Part shown: in pieces, positions 45,675-57,500 of the stretch
Numbering within the stretch: the stretch's first letter is position 1
Layout: each line of letters begins with the position of its first letter
Notes under the pieces: generated by a model
Seen by the model: the letters and a program-made list of their open reading frames with translations, nothing else
Database searches by the model: none
What the model was told of the DNA's origin: nothing
Assembly (NCBI GenBank): GCA_032718475.1
Contig: JAUCBJ010000193.1
Span: 1-64,000, forward strand
Length of the DNA stretch: 64,000 nucleotides
Direction of reading: 5' to 3'
DNA from: Nemertoderma westbladi
Taxonomy: Eukaryota > Xenacoelomorpha > Nemertodermatida > Nemertodermatidae
Program-made: the position numbers and the translations under genes

Positions 45675-47550
45675 CAGTTAGGTACTTGGCAGGATTTCCT
45701 CGACTTCTGGAGCCAGTAGGTGGAGTTATCATCACCCCATCATCATTATGATGATCTAAGGACATGCGTAGAACATAGTCAACCACAATAATGAACAAGA
45801 ATGGTGCAAGTGTGTCTCCTTGGAGGACGCCCCATAACACTTCAAATGGTTCTGTGTCACCGTCAACAGTAGACACAAATGTTGTCGAACCATCGTATAC
45901 TGATCGGATTGCTGCAATAATTTCATCAGGAATCCCATATAATGAAAGTATGCTGAACATACGTGAGCGAGAGACTGAATCAAAGGCCTTGAAGAAGTCA
46001 ACAAAGATAACAGCCAGATGCCTGTCTTTCTTTTTTGATAATTCTTCAATTATCCTTCTAAGTGCCAAAATGGGCTCCATGGTCCCACGACCTGAACCCA
46101 TTCTGATTTCCACGGAGCAGTCTCTCAACGGGATCCCTGATGCGATTTAATAGAATCCTATTGTATAGCTTTGCAGCAATCGAGATCAATGAGATTCCCC
46201 GAAAAGAACCACAGAGTGTTAGGTTGCCCTTCTTGGGAACTGGCACCAACTTATTTGTTTTCATTTCTTGTGGGACTCTTGTTGTTCGGTACATGTCTAC
46301 TATGATGGGATAGATGAGTTTTAAACACTCAGGTATTAAAGACCTCAGGGGGAATACCATCTACTCCACTGGCACGATTGGTCTTAATGCTCTTTGCAGC
46401 AGCCTTCACTTCTGCAAAGGAGATATCGCCAATGGGAATATCTGGGAGTACAGACTCAGACACTTATACTTCTATAAAGTTATCAGGCAATACCCTGTCA
46501 TTATTGAGGAGCTTTTCAAAGTGGGCTTTCCAACCATTGAGGCGATCGGCTGGTGATTCAGCCTTAACCTTGGTGGTTGGTTGGCTTTTCCGCCCAGTAA
46601 GCAGATTGATAGATTTCCATGCCTGGGATGATTGCCTGCTGTCGTCAGCATCATTGATGGCATCAACCTGTTGGTTTATTAGCTCCTGTAGATTAACAGA
46701 GTACTGCCTGTTCAGGGACCTAGATGCAGCCTTAACTGCATTCTTGGCCGCTGTAGTCTGTTTGAGTCGGGACTCTTTCTGCGCCTTATGAAGGTCATTT
46801 CGGCACTTCTGAATTTTGTTGTCAGTCCAGGGGGCCCTTTTCCTGTTTCGAGGGTATACAGGAACTGTTTCTGCAGCTGCTAACTTAACTGCTTCTGTAA
46901 AGGCAGTATAGCCCTTACAGTGATCTGCCGCCTCAGAGGCAAGAGCCTCATACCTGTTGCTCAGCTGTAGTGTGAAGCTAGATCTCACACTTGGCTGTTC
47001 CAACAGAGAGGACCAGTCATGCCGCGGCAAGGCAGATTTCGTTGTTCTGCTAGCACGCAGACTAAGTCTTACCTTGGCCACAATAAGGCGGTGATCACTG
47101 GAGAAGGGTCGAAGTGTAAATGCATTACAGTCTTGTATAGAGCTCCTGTATTTCCTACGAAACAGAATATGGTCTATCTGGGACTTGTGACCACTGGGTT
47201 CACTATGAGTCCATAGCTTTCCAGTTCGCTTCTTGAACTGGGTTCCAGCCGAAAACAATCCATTTCCAGAGATAAAATCCTGAAGATGGACAGAATTTCG
47301 GTTCACACTATTGCTATAGACCCAGGGCGATGTAGGTGATTAATGCAGACTTGCATTAAAGTCTCCCAGGAATGTTAAGAATGCATGCTGATCCACTCCA
47401 TCAGTAGCTGCTTGTAGATTCTTGTAGAGTTGTTGGTCGGGGTGGAACATGAGAGTAGCCTCCAACTCCAGAATCCCTCTCCCCATCACAATCTGGCCTC
47501 CCTGGTGACCCAGGGTTTGGGCCAGAAAGGTCATCAGGAAAGGGACTCAA
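45675..47550 (-). pseudogene. LINE copy C, truncated at both ends and rearranged
   Basis: It covers the middle of the family ORF. The 3' part after NPAKYLT is missing, so its frame fuses into the second retroelement, giving a chimeric 486-codon frame with no likely function. It has small deletions near 46093 and 46337. At its 5' end a large internal deletion joins the segment before the endonuclease (GILELEATLMFHPDQQ) to NLQAATDGVDQHAF. Its 5' edge (47550) abuts the 3' end of copy D directly. Confidence 0.85.
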
Positions 47551-50500
47551 CTACTACGATCGGCATGCTGCATTGCAGCTGCATTTTTAAGAATGCTGTG
47601 CCGGCTTATCAACAAAATTGCACCGCCACAACTCCCTATCACCCATGACATTTGCTAGATCATCCGCATCTTTAAGGCCAGTGTCCTTTAAGATGCGTCT
47701 CAAGAAAGTCATGGGCTGTCCACCATGAGGCTGCCAAAGTACAAGATTATGCACTGGCTGGTCCTCACGGCGAAAGCAATGTCCTGCAAAGCGGAGGCGA
47801 TTTTGTTCTAGTGTCAAGCTTGGGGGAACCAATGAGACACCTCCAATGTTATATAGTGTCTGGTTGGAGATGTGTGCATTGTACTTGACACAATGAACCC
47901 GGCGTAGCATTCTTGTGAATGTGCCATCCAGAGATTTGGCGTCCTCAGCAGTTAGAGCCCAGCATGGACTCCCGTAGATGAGTACTGGAACTACTGCTGC
48001 TCTAAATAATCGGACCTTAAGTTTCCGATTAATTCTCGGTGACTTCCAAATCCTGGAAAGCCTATTCAAGGCTGCCCATGCCTTTCCCTTACGTATTCGA
48101 AGGTCCTCACCTGATTTCCGGATCCATGATCCCAGGTAACAGAAGTCGTCCACATGCTCAAGCATACCATCCTTTGAGCTTATGCTCATCCGATCAGAGA
48201 CTTGCTGAAGACTTTCAAAGTTAACTGTCAGAATTTTGGTCTTTCTGGAGTTAATAAAAAGACCAACACTAGAAGCAGCATGTTCTAATGAGCTGAGGAG
48301 CCGTTGGGCTCCCTCTAATGATTCTGAGAGTACTCCTAAGTCATCAGCAAAGTCTAGATCAGTTAGGTACTTGGCAGGATTTCCTCGACTTCTGGAGCCA
48401 GTAGGTGGAGTTATCATCACCCCATCATCATTATGATGATCTAAGGACATGCGTAGAACATAGTCAACCACAATAATGAACAAGAATGGTGCAAGTGTGT
48501 CTCCTTGGAGGACGCCCCATAACACTTCAAATGGTTCTGTGTCACCGTCAACAGTAGACACAAATGTTGTCGAACCATCGTATACTGATCTGATTGCTGC
48601 AATAATTTCATCAGGAATCCCATATAATGAAAGTATGCTGAACATACGTGAGCGAGAGACTGAATCAAAGGCCTTGAAGAAGTCAACAAAGATAACAGCC
48701 AGATGCCTGTCTTTCTTTTTTGATAATTCTTCAATTATCCTTCTAAGTGCCAAAATGGGCTCCATGGTCCCACGACCTTTACGGAACCCATTCTGATTTC
48801 CACGGAGCAGTCTCTCAATGGGATCCCTGATGCGATTTAATAGAATCCTATTGTATAGCTTTGCAGCAATCGAGATCAATGAGATTCCCCGAAAAGAACC
48901 ATAGAGTGTTAGGTTGCCCTTCTTGGGAACTGGCACCAACTTATTTGTTTTCATTTCTTGTGGGACTCTTGTTGTACGGTACATGTCTACTATGATGGGA
49001 TAGATGAGCTTTAAACACTCAGGTATTTTAAAGACCTCAGGGGGAACACCATCTACTCCACTGGCACGATTGGTCTTAATGCTCTTTGCAGCAGCCTTCA
49101 CTTCTGCAAAGGAGATATCGCCAATGGGAATATCTGGGAGTACAGACTCAGACACCTTTACTTCTATAAAGTTATCAGGCAATACCGTGTCATTATTGAG
49201 GAGCTTTTCAAAGTGGGCTTTCCAACCATTGAGGCGATCGGCTGGTGATTCAGCCTTAACCTTGGTGGTTGGTTGGCTTTTCCGCCCAGTAAGCAGATTG
49301 ATCGATTTCCATGCCTGGGATGATTGCCTGCTGTCGTCAGCATCATTGATGGCATCAACCTGTTGGTTTATTAGCTCCTGTAGATTAACAGAGTACTGCC
49401 TGTTCAGGGACCTAGATGCAGCCTTAACTGCATTCTTGGCCGCTGTAGTCTGTTTGAGTCGGGACTCTTTCTGCGCCTTATGAAGGTCATTTCGGCACTT
49501 TTGAATTTTGTTGTCAGTCCAGGGGGCCCTTTTCCTGTTTCGAGGGTATACAGGAACTGTTTCTGCAGCTGCTAACTTAACTGCTTCTGTAAAGGCAGTA
49601 TAGCCCTCACAGTGATCTGCCGCCTCAGAGGCAAGAGCCTCATACCTGTTGCTCAGCTGTAGTGTGAAGCTGGATCTCACACTTGGCTGTTGCAACAGAG
49701 AGGACCAGTCATGCCGTGGCAAGGCAGATTTCGTTGTTCTGCTAGCACGCAGACTAAGTCTTACCTTGGCCACAATAAGGCGGTGATCACTGGAGAAGGG
49801 TCGAAGTGTAAATGCATTACAGTCTTGTATAGAGCTCCTGTATTTCCTACGAAACAGAATATGGTCTATCTGGGACTTGTGACCACTGGGTCCACTATGA
49901 GTCCATAGCTTTCCAGTTCGCTTCTTGAACTGGGTTCCAGCCGAAAAGAATCCATTTCCAGAGATAAAATCCTGAAGATGGACAGAATTTCGGTTAACAC
50001 TATTGCTATAGACCCAGGGCGATGTAGGTGATTGATGCAGACTTGCATTAAAGTCTCCCAGGAATGTTAAGAATGCATGCTGATCCACTCCATCAGTAGC
50101 TGCTTGTAGATTGTGGTAGAAATTTTCCACCTCCTCTACAGGGGCAACACTAGTTGGAGAGTAGCACACAATCAGAACCACCTTAGGAAACTTCTTAGCC
50201 AGTCTTCCAGAACATGAGAAGTGGCAACGGATGATGCGGTTAGAGATTTGGTCTATTTTGTCCAATGCTGCATGTGCAGTTGGATTCATCAATAACCCAA
50301 TTCCACCATTGCCACTATCATCTGCTGACGCGAGGGCGAGTCGCCAACCGCCCCCCATGTCCTTAATCAGAACCTCATCAGTCTGATCCACTCCATCAGT
50401 AGCTGCTTGTAGATTCTTGTAGAGTTGTTGGTCGGGGTGGAACATGAGAGTAGCCTCCAACTCCAGAATCCCTCTCCCCCTCACAACCTGGCCTCCCTGG

Positions 50501-50886
50501 TGACCCAGGGTTTGGGCCAGAAAGGTTATCAGGAAAGGGACTCAAAGAATTGTTTGCCGCTCTCTCTCCAGTAGGGGGTGAGACAGGCAGCCGGTCAGGA
50601 GATAACTGACGCCTGTGAGGCCGATTGTGTCCAGTCATTCCACTGGCCTCTAGTGGCTGGACCTCCGCATTACTAATGTAATCCATAGTGGGGGTTGGGG
50701 GTGCTTTTTTGCCGAGTCAGCTCTCGGGGCAAATACCACACCCTGGTTTGCCATTCCACAGGGTGGGTGTCACAGTGGAGTCAGATATGAGGCCCATCAC
50801 CCATATCTACTCTGGCGCACATGACCCACCATTGGCCATGCAGCTCATCTGCTGGGTCATGCCCTGTACCCCTGCTGCCAGGTGCA
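47551..50886 (-). mobile_element. LINE copy D, near full length, with a chimeric endonuclease N-terminus
   Basis: It runs from the family's 3' end (CTAC/GATCGGCATGC) to a 5' region shared with copy B. Its end at 50886 is followed by unrelated sequence. It contains the same rearranged junction as copy C plus a second junction returning to the normal sequence (see the ORF). Confidence 0.85.
47587..50484 (-). CDS. LINE ORF, 965 codons, endonuclease N-terminus replaced
   Basis: From TDEVLIKDMGGG onward it matches copy B to the end, with all RT motifs present (FVDFFKAFD, QGDTLAPF, DFADDLG). Before that point the copy B segment of about 50 residues, from NLRQVTRLASVNTL to EHRMQTGQ, is missing. A short stretch, YKNLQAATDGVDQ, taken from further inside the ORF, stands in its place. 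The lost part includes the first endonuclease strand and the metal-binding Glu, so the endonuclease should be inactive. A separate upstream frame (50686-50396) holds the Pro/Ser-rich lead. Confidence 0.8.
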   Translation of the reverse strand: MRGRGILELEATLMFHPDQQLYKNLQAATDGVDQTDEVLIKDMGGGWRLALASADDSGNGGIGLLMNPTAHAALDKIDQISNRIIRCHFSCSGRLAKKFPKVVLIVCYSPTSVAPVEEVENFYHNLQAATDGVDQHAFLTFLGDFNASLHQSPTSPWVYSNSVNRNSVHLQDFISGNGFFSAGTQFKKRTGKLWTHSGPSGHKSQIDHILFRRKYRSSIQDCNAFTLRPFSSDHRLIVAKVRLSLRASRTTKSALPRHDWSSLLQQPSVRSSFTLQLSNRYEALASEAADHCEGYTAFTEAVKLAAAETVPVYPRNRKRAPWTDNKIQKCRNDLHKAQKESRLKQTTAAKNAVKAASRSLNRQYSVNLQELINQQVDAINDADDSRQSSQAWKSINLLTGRKSQPTTKVKAESPADRLNGWKAHFEKLLNNDTVLPDNFIEVKVSESVLPDIPIGDISFAEVKAAAKSIKTNRASGVDGVPPEVFKIPECLKLIYPIIVDMYRTTRVPQEMKTNKLVPVPKKGNLTLYGSFRGISLISIAAKLYNRILLNRIRDPIERLLRGNQNGFRKGRGTMEPILALRRIIEELSKKKDRHLAVIFVDFFKAFDSVSRSRMFSILSLYGIPDEIIAAIRSVYDGSTTFVSTVDGDTEPFEVLWGVLQGDTLAPFLFIIVVDYVLRMSLDHHNDDGVMITPPTGSRSRGNPAKYLTDLDFADDLGVLSESLEGAQRLLSSLEHAASSVGLFINSRKTKILTVNFESLQQVSDRMSISSKDGMLEHVDDFCYLGSWIRKSGEDLRIRKGKAWAALNRLSRIWKSPRINRKLKVRLFRAAVVPVLIYGSPCWALTAEDAKSLDGTFTRMLRRVHCVKYNAHISNQTLYNIGGVSLVPPSLTLEQNRLRFAGHCFRREDQPVHNLVLWQPHGGQPMTFLRRILKDTGLKDADDLANVMGDRELWRCNFVDKPAQHS

Positions 50887-51690
50887 GATTTGTTTCAGTA
50901 TCTGCCGGGATTGCACCATAGTGTTTATTTATGCAAATCTAAAACATGTGGAACTGGGCGGATTTGTGTGGGAGGCAGGGATTTCCATTGCACGTTAACT
51001 TAATATATATTTATTTCCATACCACATAAACATGTGTCAAGCATTAGATATGTAAAATATAGAATAACGTCAAGCGTGACCTGGCTCCTAAAACGTCCCG
51101 CAATATAAGCAAAAAACACTAGGTCCTAGTTAAAAAGTCATCTATTTCAATGGAAATTCAAATACCCCGCCAATAAACAGTTGTGTTGCTAGGATATTTT
51201 CACAACATATTGATGTGAATTTAGCTCATCTCCTTTCAGCCTTTAGGCCTACCGGTACCGGTACATACCATTGTTGAATTTTACATCCACACTTATACAT
51301 TGCTGACTGGTAGCATGGCCATGCTGGTAGGCTTGCAGCACTGATTAATTACTGAATTTCTGTCTCAATTTTGCAATTTAATTTTACATTATTGAATAGG
51401 CCTACGTGAATACAGAGTACATTGAGTTACGTTACTCCTGTGCTGTAGGTACTGCTGTACTGCTACCGGTACCGGTATCTGCTATCTGGTAGTTATACCG
51501 TATTGCAGAGTAAGAGAGTCAAGCTGAAGCTGTAAGGTTAACTTACTAAACTGTCAAACGTTAGACCCATAATTTAATTAAATATACGTATTAGGCCTAT
51601 ATTATAAAGTAATATATATATATAATATATATTAGACCATTACACAAATTAAAATTACAAATTCAAATACCCACCACCACACAAAACGAC
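50887..51690. other. Non-coding spacer rich in ACCGGT palindromes
   Basis: No gene seen. TACCGGTACCGGTA-like clusters occur near 51250 and 51465, and AGGCCTA motifs recur. Confidence 0.4.
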
Positions 51691-51699
51691 TCAGAACTG

Positions 51700-52352
51700 G
51701 TCTGCCAGCCCCACACCTCGCAGACCGGCCCCGTCCCCGAAACCCAAGCCTCGCCACGACCGTCGGCCGCCCCGGCGTTAGACCCATTGGCAAAGAAAGC
51801 CAATCGAATAACTGGCCTTATTGTCGAACCTTTAAACATCTGGACAGTGTCACGCTATTAAACTTAGGCCTATTCAAAGCCCTCGTAAGACCAATTCTAG
51901 AATATGCATCCCCAGTATGGTCGCCACAACGTGTAAATGAAATACGACTTTTGGAATCTGTCCAACGTCGGGTGACCAGACTATTTCCTAATCTCCGTGA
52001 CTTAGCCTATCCGGAAAGATTAAAGCGACTAGGTCTCCCGACCCTTGAGTATGGCCGTTATCGCGCCGACCTCATCCAGGTGTACCGTTATCTTGCGGGT
52101 ATCGACAACGCTGACTGCAGCATGTTCGAACTTTCCACGACTGGTTTACGCGGCCGCTCATTCAAGCTCCAGAAACCCCGTGCTCGGCTGCTGCAGAGAA
52201 ACACGACATTCCACTTCCGAGTCATCGATCCCTGGAACTCGCTATCCAATGCCGTTGTAACCGCCCCCAACCTTAACTCTTTTAAAACCCGTTTGAACTC
52301 CCACTTTAAAGATTTCCCGCTTAAGTTTACCCCATCATGGTGGTCCATGTAA
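51700..52352 (+). pseudogene. 3' fragment of a CR1/L2-like LINE
   Basis: Two frames together encode the conserved end of CR1-group reverse transcriptases. In one frame near 51845-51950 there is LGLFKALVRPILEYASPVWS. It continues in the frame at 51951-52352 with SVQRRVTRLFPNLRDL, YPERLKRLGLPTLEYGRYR and FHFRVIDPWNSLSNAVV, ending at a stop shortly after SFKTRLNSHF. It is strongly 5' truncated: no YADD box or endonuclease remains. It is a third LINE lineage, distinct from copies A-E and from the one at 19520. Confidence 0.85.
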
Positions 52353-53337
52353 AAGTAAAATATCTTCCATAGTAACTCGTAACTTTTTGCTCTTTTTACT
52401 TATTAACTTTTAATATTTTTCTCGCCTTAATTAAAACTTTTATCACCACTTTTTAACTTTTTCTAACCTTAATTAAATCTTTACATCACCACTTTTTAAC
52501 TAACTTTTTTTAACCTCTATTAAAACTTTTTATCGCCATTTAATTATACACATTAGACCTCATTAATATTTAATCTTTTAATCTTATATATCTATATAGA
52601 TATATATATCTTATATATATATATTGTATATATATATATTATAGGGATATATATTGTATATATATATATATATATATCTTATATTTAATCTTAATAAATA
52701 ATTGACAAACTGCATTTATTTATTTTGATCCTATATAATCGACGTTTTTAACTATGTACATTTAATAGTTTTTACTCGCGGCTTTACTGTTCTTTCTTAA
52801 TTTAATTTCTAACTTTCTTTTAATTTTAACCAAATAATTAAATATAAGTTTTAAAAATTGCAACCTATAATTAAATCAAGTTTTTAAATATATAAATTTG
52901 TTTGTCCTATTTGTGTAAACCATAATTTTATTTCACGTTCGACTTTGTGTAATTTAAGATATTTTTAAGCCCTACGCTCCACAGCCATAATTTAAATTAC
53001 TTTACACATGTTTTTTTTAAGTATGATTTTATGCTACATATACTTTCGTTTACGTACTCTCCTATCAACATTAATTAGTGTTAGGTAGTAGTAGGTAAGG
53101 TACTTAGTTTGTTTTAGTTTAAATATTTTGACAGTAGTTTTATATTATGTCTGCACAGGTGCAATAAGCTTCTGCTTCTTCCACCTCAATATTAAACATT
53201 AAACAACGTTTGAAAGTTGGACTAAATAATTAGACCTACATGCCGATGCCGAGGCGAAAACAAACAATTATAGAATTAGCATCCTGGAAAGATAGGAATT
53301 GCTTAGGCCTCCTTAGTCAATAATAATATAAAACAAT
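52353..53337. repeat. AT-rich DNA with a (TA)n tract
   Basis: TTTTTAACTTTT-like imperfect repeats (about 52385-52535) follow the LINE end and may be its 3' region. A (TA)n microsatellite with interruptions lies at about 52588-52680. No gene seen. Confidence 0.7.
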
Positions 53338-53645
53338 ACTATGTACTATACTATACTACAATACTATGTACTATACTATACTACAATACTATGTACTATA
53401 CTATACTACAATAATATGTACTATACTATACTACAATACTATGTACTATACTATACTACAATAATATGTACTATACTATACTACAATACTATGTACTATA
53501 CTATACTACAATACTATGTACTATACTATACTACAATACTATGTACTATACTATACTACAATACTATGTACTATACTATACTACAATACTATGTACTATA
53601 CTATACTACAATACTATGTACTATACTCTACTATACTATACTATA
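53338..53645. repeat. 25-bp minisatellite, about 12 copies
   Basis: The unit is CTATACTATACTACAATACTATGTA, with an AATAATATG variant in some copies. Three units equal 75 bp, so Tyr/Thr/Leu-rich reading frames appear in all plus frames. They are artefacts of the repeat. Confidence 0.9.
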
Positions 53646-54355
53646 CTCACGACAGGTGCCCACCTATCGTGGTGCCCACCTATCTTGATATCCGATATTG
53701 CTATTACACGGGCCTCCGGCCGGACAGAGTTTATCTCCACTGAACTGCACCAGAGTTTCGGTAAGGTACTCCACGGGGAACGTGGCGCTAATCCCATCCC
53801 AGCAAATTAATTTCTCGACTAAATGTTAAATTGTGTATGGGAAAGGAGCAGGCTACAATAGCACATTATTCTAACCAAAACAATAATAAACGAAAGCACA
53901 TGTTACAGTTTTATTTTTGAGCACTGGTACCTTACATCTGTATATTATTACGAAGTGATTTCATTGATGTCATATTCCGGTACTAAATATAAAAACACAA
54001 TTAATTATTAATTTATTATTAATTTATTTATGTATCGAATTACCACTACTAACATATAAATATACCATGATATGCAAATCTGTTTTATTTTCCAAGTATA
54101 GGCCTACCTACTCACCCTCCTACCCAGTTTTTTTTTAATATTTAAACTGTCAAAGGTTTATGTAAAAAAAAAACTACTTGAGTTATGACGCGATCAATTT
54201 CTTACAGTACCGTATATATATATATAAATAACACTGATTATTAATTATTAGTTCATTGCGCATATGGTATGCAATTTTGCTGAGTAAACTTATTGAATTG
54301 AATCCATCATCAACACCGCATATAAACGTGGGCGGTTGTGACGGACTCCTTCGCA
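53646..54355. other. Spacer before the coiled-coil gene; probable promoter region
   Basis: A GC-richer block at 53646-53815 (CACGGGCCTCCGGCCGGACA near 53707) may be a SINE-like insert, but its ends are unclear. The rest is AT-rich. The promoter of the plus-strand gene at 54356 should lie here; no TATA box was chosen. Confidence 0.35.
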
Positions 54356-54544
54356 ATGGCGCCAAAAGTCAATTGGAAGGAGCTTGCCAAGGAGGACCTA
54401 GATAATCTGTCTGTAGAAAAAGTTGACGAGTTGGCTGTGATGATAGAAACATTCGATGCTGATGATGACGATGACGTGGGACACCTAACACTTATCGTTA
54501 AATTGGCCCAGGCAGTTATCCCCGCCACTGGGGAACAGCTAAAG
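54356..54544 (+). CDS. First coding exon of a coiled-coil gene, possibly CEP290
   Basis: It is 63 codons from ATG (54356) to a consensus donor CTAAAG|GTAAGC at 54545. The product opens MAPKVNWKELAKEDLDNLS, then an acidic patch (DADDDDD) and an amphipathic helix (HLTLIVKLAQAV). The N-W-K-E start followed by a D..L segment and a helix rich in Leu and Lys recalls the N-terminus of CEP290, the ciliary transition-zone scaffold, whose first exons have similar length and spacing. Identity is tentative because the N-terminus is the least conserved part of that protein. It joins exon 58184-58288 in phase 0. The ATG was preferred over upstream non-ATG codons. Donor duplication in the following intron is described separately. 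Confidence 0.6.
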
Positions 54545-57500
54545 GTAAGCTCAAGCAATCACTCACGCCACAGTAGATCAACTAAAGGCAAGCTCAAGCA
54601 ATCACTCACACCACAGTAGTTCAGTTAAAGATAAGCTTAAGCAATCAAACAACCACAGTAGATCAGCTAAAGGCAAGCTCAAGCAATCAAACAACCACAG
54701 TAGATCAGCTAAAGGTAAGCTCAAGCAATCACTCACACCACAGTAGATCAGCTAAAGGTAAGCTCAAACTATCACACACACCGCAGTAGATCAGCTAAAG
54801 GTAAGCTCAAGCCATCAAACAACCACAGTAGATCAGCTAAAGGTAAGCTCAAGCAATCACTCACACCACAGTAGATCAACTAAGGTAAGCTCAAGCAATC
54901 ACTCACACTACAACAGTAGATAAGCTAATGTAAGCTCAAGCAATCAAAAAACCACAGTAGATCAGATAAAGGTAAGCTCAAGCATTCACTTACACCACAG
55001 TAGATCAGTTAAACGTAAGCTCAAGCAATCACTTACACCACAGTAGATCAGCTAAAGGTAAGCTCAAGCAATCAAACAACCACAGTAGATCAGCTAAAGA
55101 TAAGCTCAAGCAATCACTCACACTACAACAGTAGATAAGCTAATGTAAGCTCAAGCAATCAAAAAACCACAGTAGATCAGATAAAGGTAAGCTCAAGCAT
55201 TCACTTACACCACAGTAGATCAGTTAAACGTAAGCTCAAGCAATCACTCACACCACAGTAGATCAACTAAGGTAAGCTCAAGCAATCAATCACACTACAG
55301 TAGATTCAGCTAAGGTAAGCTCAAGCAACCAAACAACTACAGTAGATCAGATAAGGTAAGATCAACAAATCAAACAACCACAGTAGATCAGCTAAAGGTA
55401 AGCTCAAGCAATCAATCACACTACAACAGTAGATCAGCTAAGGTAAGCTCAAGCAATCACGCACACCACAGTAGTTCAGTTAAAGATAAGCTCAAGCAAT
55501 CAAACAACCACAGTAGATCAGCTAAAGGTAAGCTCAAGCAATCACACACACCACAGTAGATCAGCTAAAGGTAAGCTCAAGCAATCACTCACACCACAGT
55601 AGATCATCTAAAGGTAAGCTCAAGCAATCAAACATACCACAGAAGCTAAAGGTAAGCTCAAGCAATCACACACACTACAGTAGATCAGCTAATGTAAGCT
55701 CAAACAATCACTCACACCACAGTAGATCAGCTAAAGGTAAGCTCAAGCAATCAATTACACCACAGTAGATTAGCAAAAGGTAAGCTCAAGCAATCAAACA
55801 ACCACAGTAAATCAGCTAAAGATAAGCTCAAGCAATCACTCTCACCACAGTAGTTCAGCTAAAGGGAAGCTCAAGCAATCAAACACACCACAGTAGCTAA
55901 AGGTAAGCTCATGCAATCACTGACACCACACAGTAGAACAGCTAAAGGTAAACTCAAGCAATCACTCTCACACAGCAGAACAGCTAAAGGGAAGCTCAAG
56001 CAATCACTCACACCACAGTAGATCAGGTAAAGATAAGCTCAAGCAATCAATTACACCACAGTAGATTAGCAAAAGGTAAGCTCAAGCAATCAAACAACCA
56101 CAGTAAATCAGCTAAAGATAAGCTCAAGCAATCACTCACACCACAGTAGTTCAGCTAAAGGGAAGCTCAAGCAATAAAACAACCACAGTAGATCACCTAA
56201 AGATAGACTCAAGCAATCACTCACACACATAGTAGATCAGCTAAAGGTAAGCTCAAGCAATCACTCACACCACAGTAGTTCAGCTAAAGGTAGGCTCAAG
56301 CAATGAAACACAACACAGTAGATCAGCTAAAGATAAGCTCAAGCAATCACTCACATCACAGTAGTTCAGCTAAAGATAAGCTCAAGCAATCACTCACACC
56401 ACAGTAGATCAACTAAGGTAAGCTCAAGCAATCAAACAACCACAATAGATCAGCTAAAGGTAAGCTCAAGCAATCACTCACGCCACAGTATATAGTTCAG
56501 CTAAAGATAAGCTCAAGCAATCACTCACACCACAGTAGATCAACTAAGGTAAGCTCAAGCAATCAAACAACCACAGTAGATCAGCTAAAGGAAAGCTCAA
56601 GCAATCACTCACACCACAGTAGATCAGCTAAAGGTAAGCTCAAGCAATCACTCACACCACAGTAGATCAACTAAGGTAAGCTCAAGCAATCAAACAACCA
56701 CAGTAGATCAGCTAAAGGTAAGCTCAAGCAATCACTCACACCACAATAGATCAGCTAAGGTAAGCCCAAGCAATCACTCACACCACAGTAGATCAGCTAA
56801 AGGTAAGCTCAAGCAATCAAACACACCACAGTAGATCAGCTAAAGGTAAGCTCAAGCAATCACTCACACCACAGTAGATCAACTAAGGTAAGCTCAAGCA
56901 ATCAAACAACCACAGTAGATCAGCTAAAGGTAAGCTCAAGCAATCAAACACACCACAGTAGATCAGCTAAAGGTAAGCTCAAGCAATCAATTACACCACA
57001 GTAGATTAGCAAAAGGTAAGCTCAAGCAATCAAACAACCACAGTAGATCAGCTAAAGATAAGCTCAAACAATCACACACAGCCAATGTAGATCAGCTCAA
57101 GGTAAGCTCAAGCAATCAAACACACCACAGTAGAACACCTAAAGGTAAGCTCAAGCAATCAAACACACCACAGTAGATCAGGTAAAGATAAGCTCAAGCA
57201 ATCACCCACGCCACAGTAGATCAGGTAAAGATAAGCTCAAGCAATCACTCACACCACAGCAGATCAGCTAAAGATAAGCTCAGGCAATCACTCGCACCAC
57301 AGTAGATCAGCTAAAGGTAAGCTCAGGCAATCACTCACACCACAGTAGGTCAGCTCAAGGTAAGCTCAAGCAATCAAACACACCACAGTAGAACACCTAA
57401 AGGTAAGCTCAAGCAATCACTCACACCACAGTAGGTCAGCTCAAGGTAAGCTCAAGCAATCAAACACACCACAGTAGAACACCTAAAGGTAAGCTCAAGC

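Noticed and set aside
44668-46128. 486-codon fusion of LINE RT with a Pro/Ser-rich tail
   Set aside because: It is an accidental frame across the junction of LINE copy C and the neighbouring retroelement.
53341-53810. Tyr/Thr-rich ORFs
   Set aside because: They are products of the 25-bp minisatellite, open in all three plus frames.
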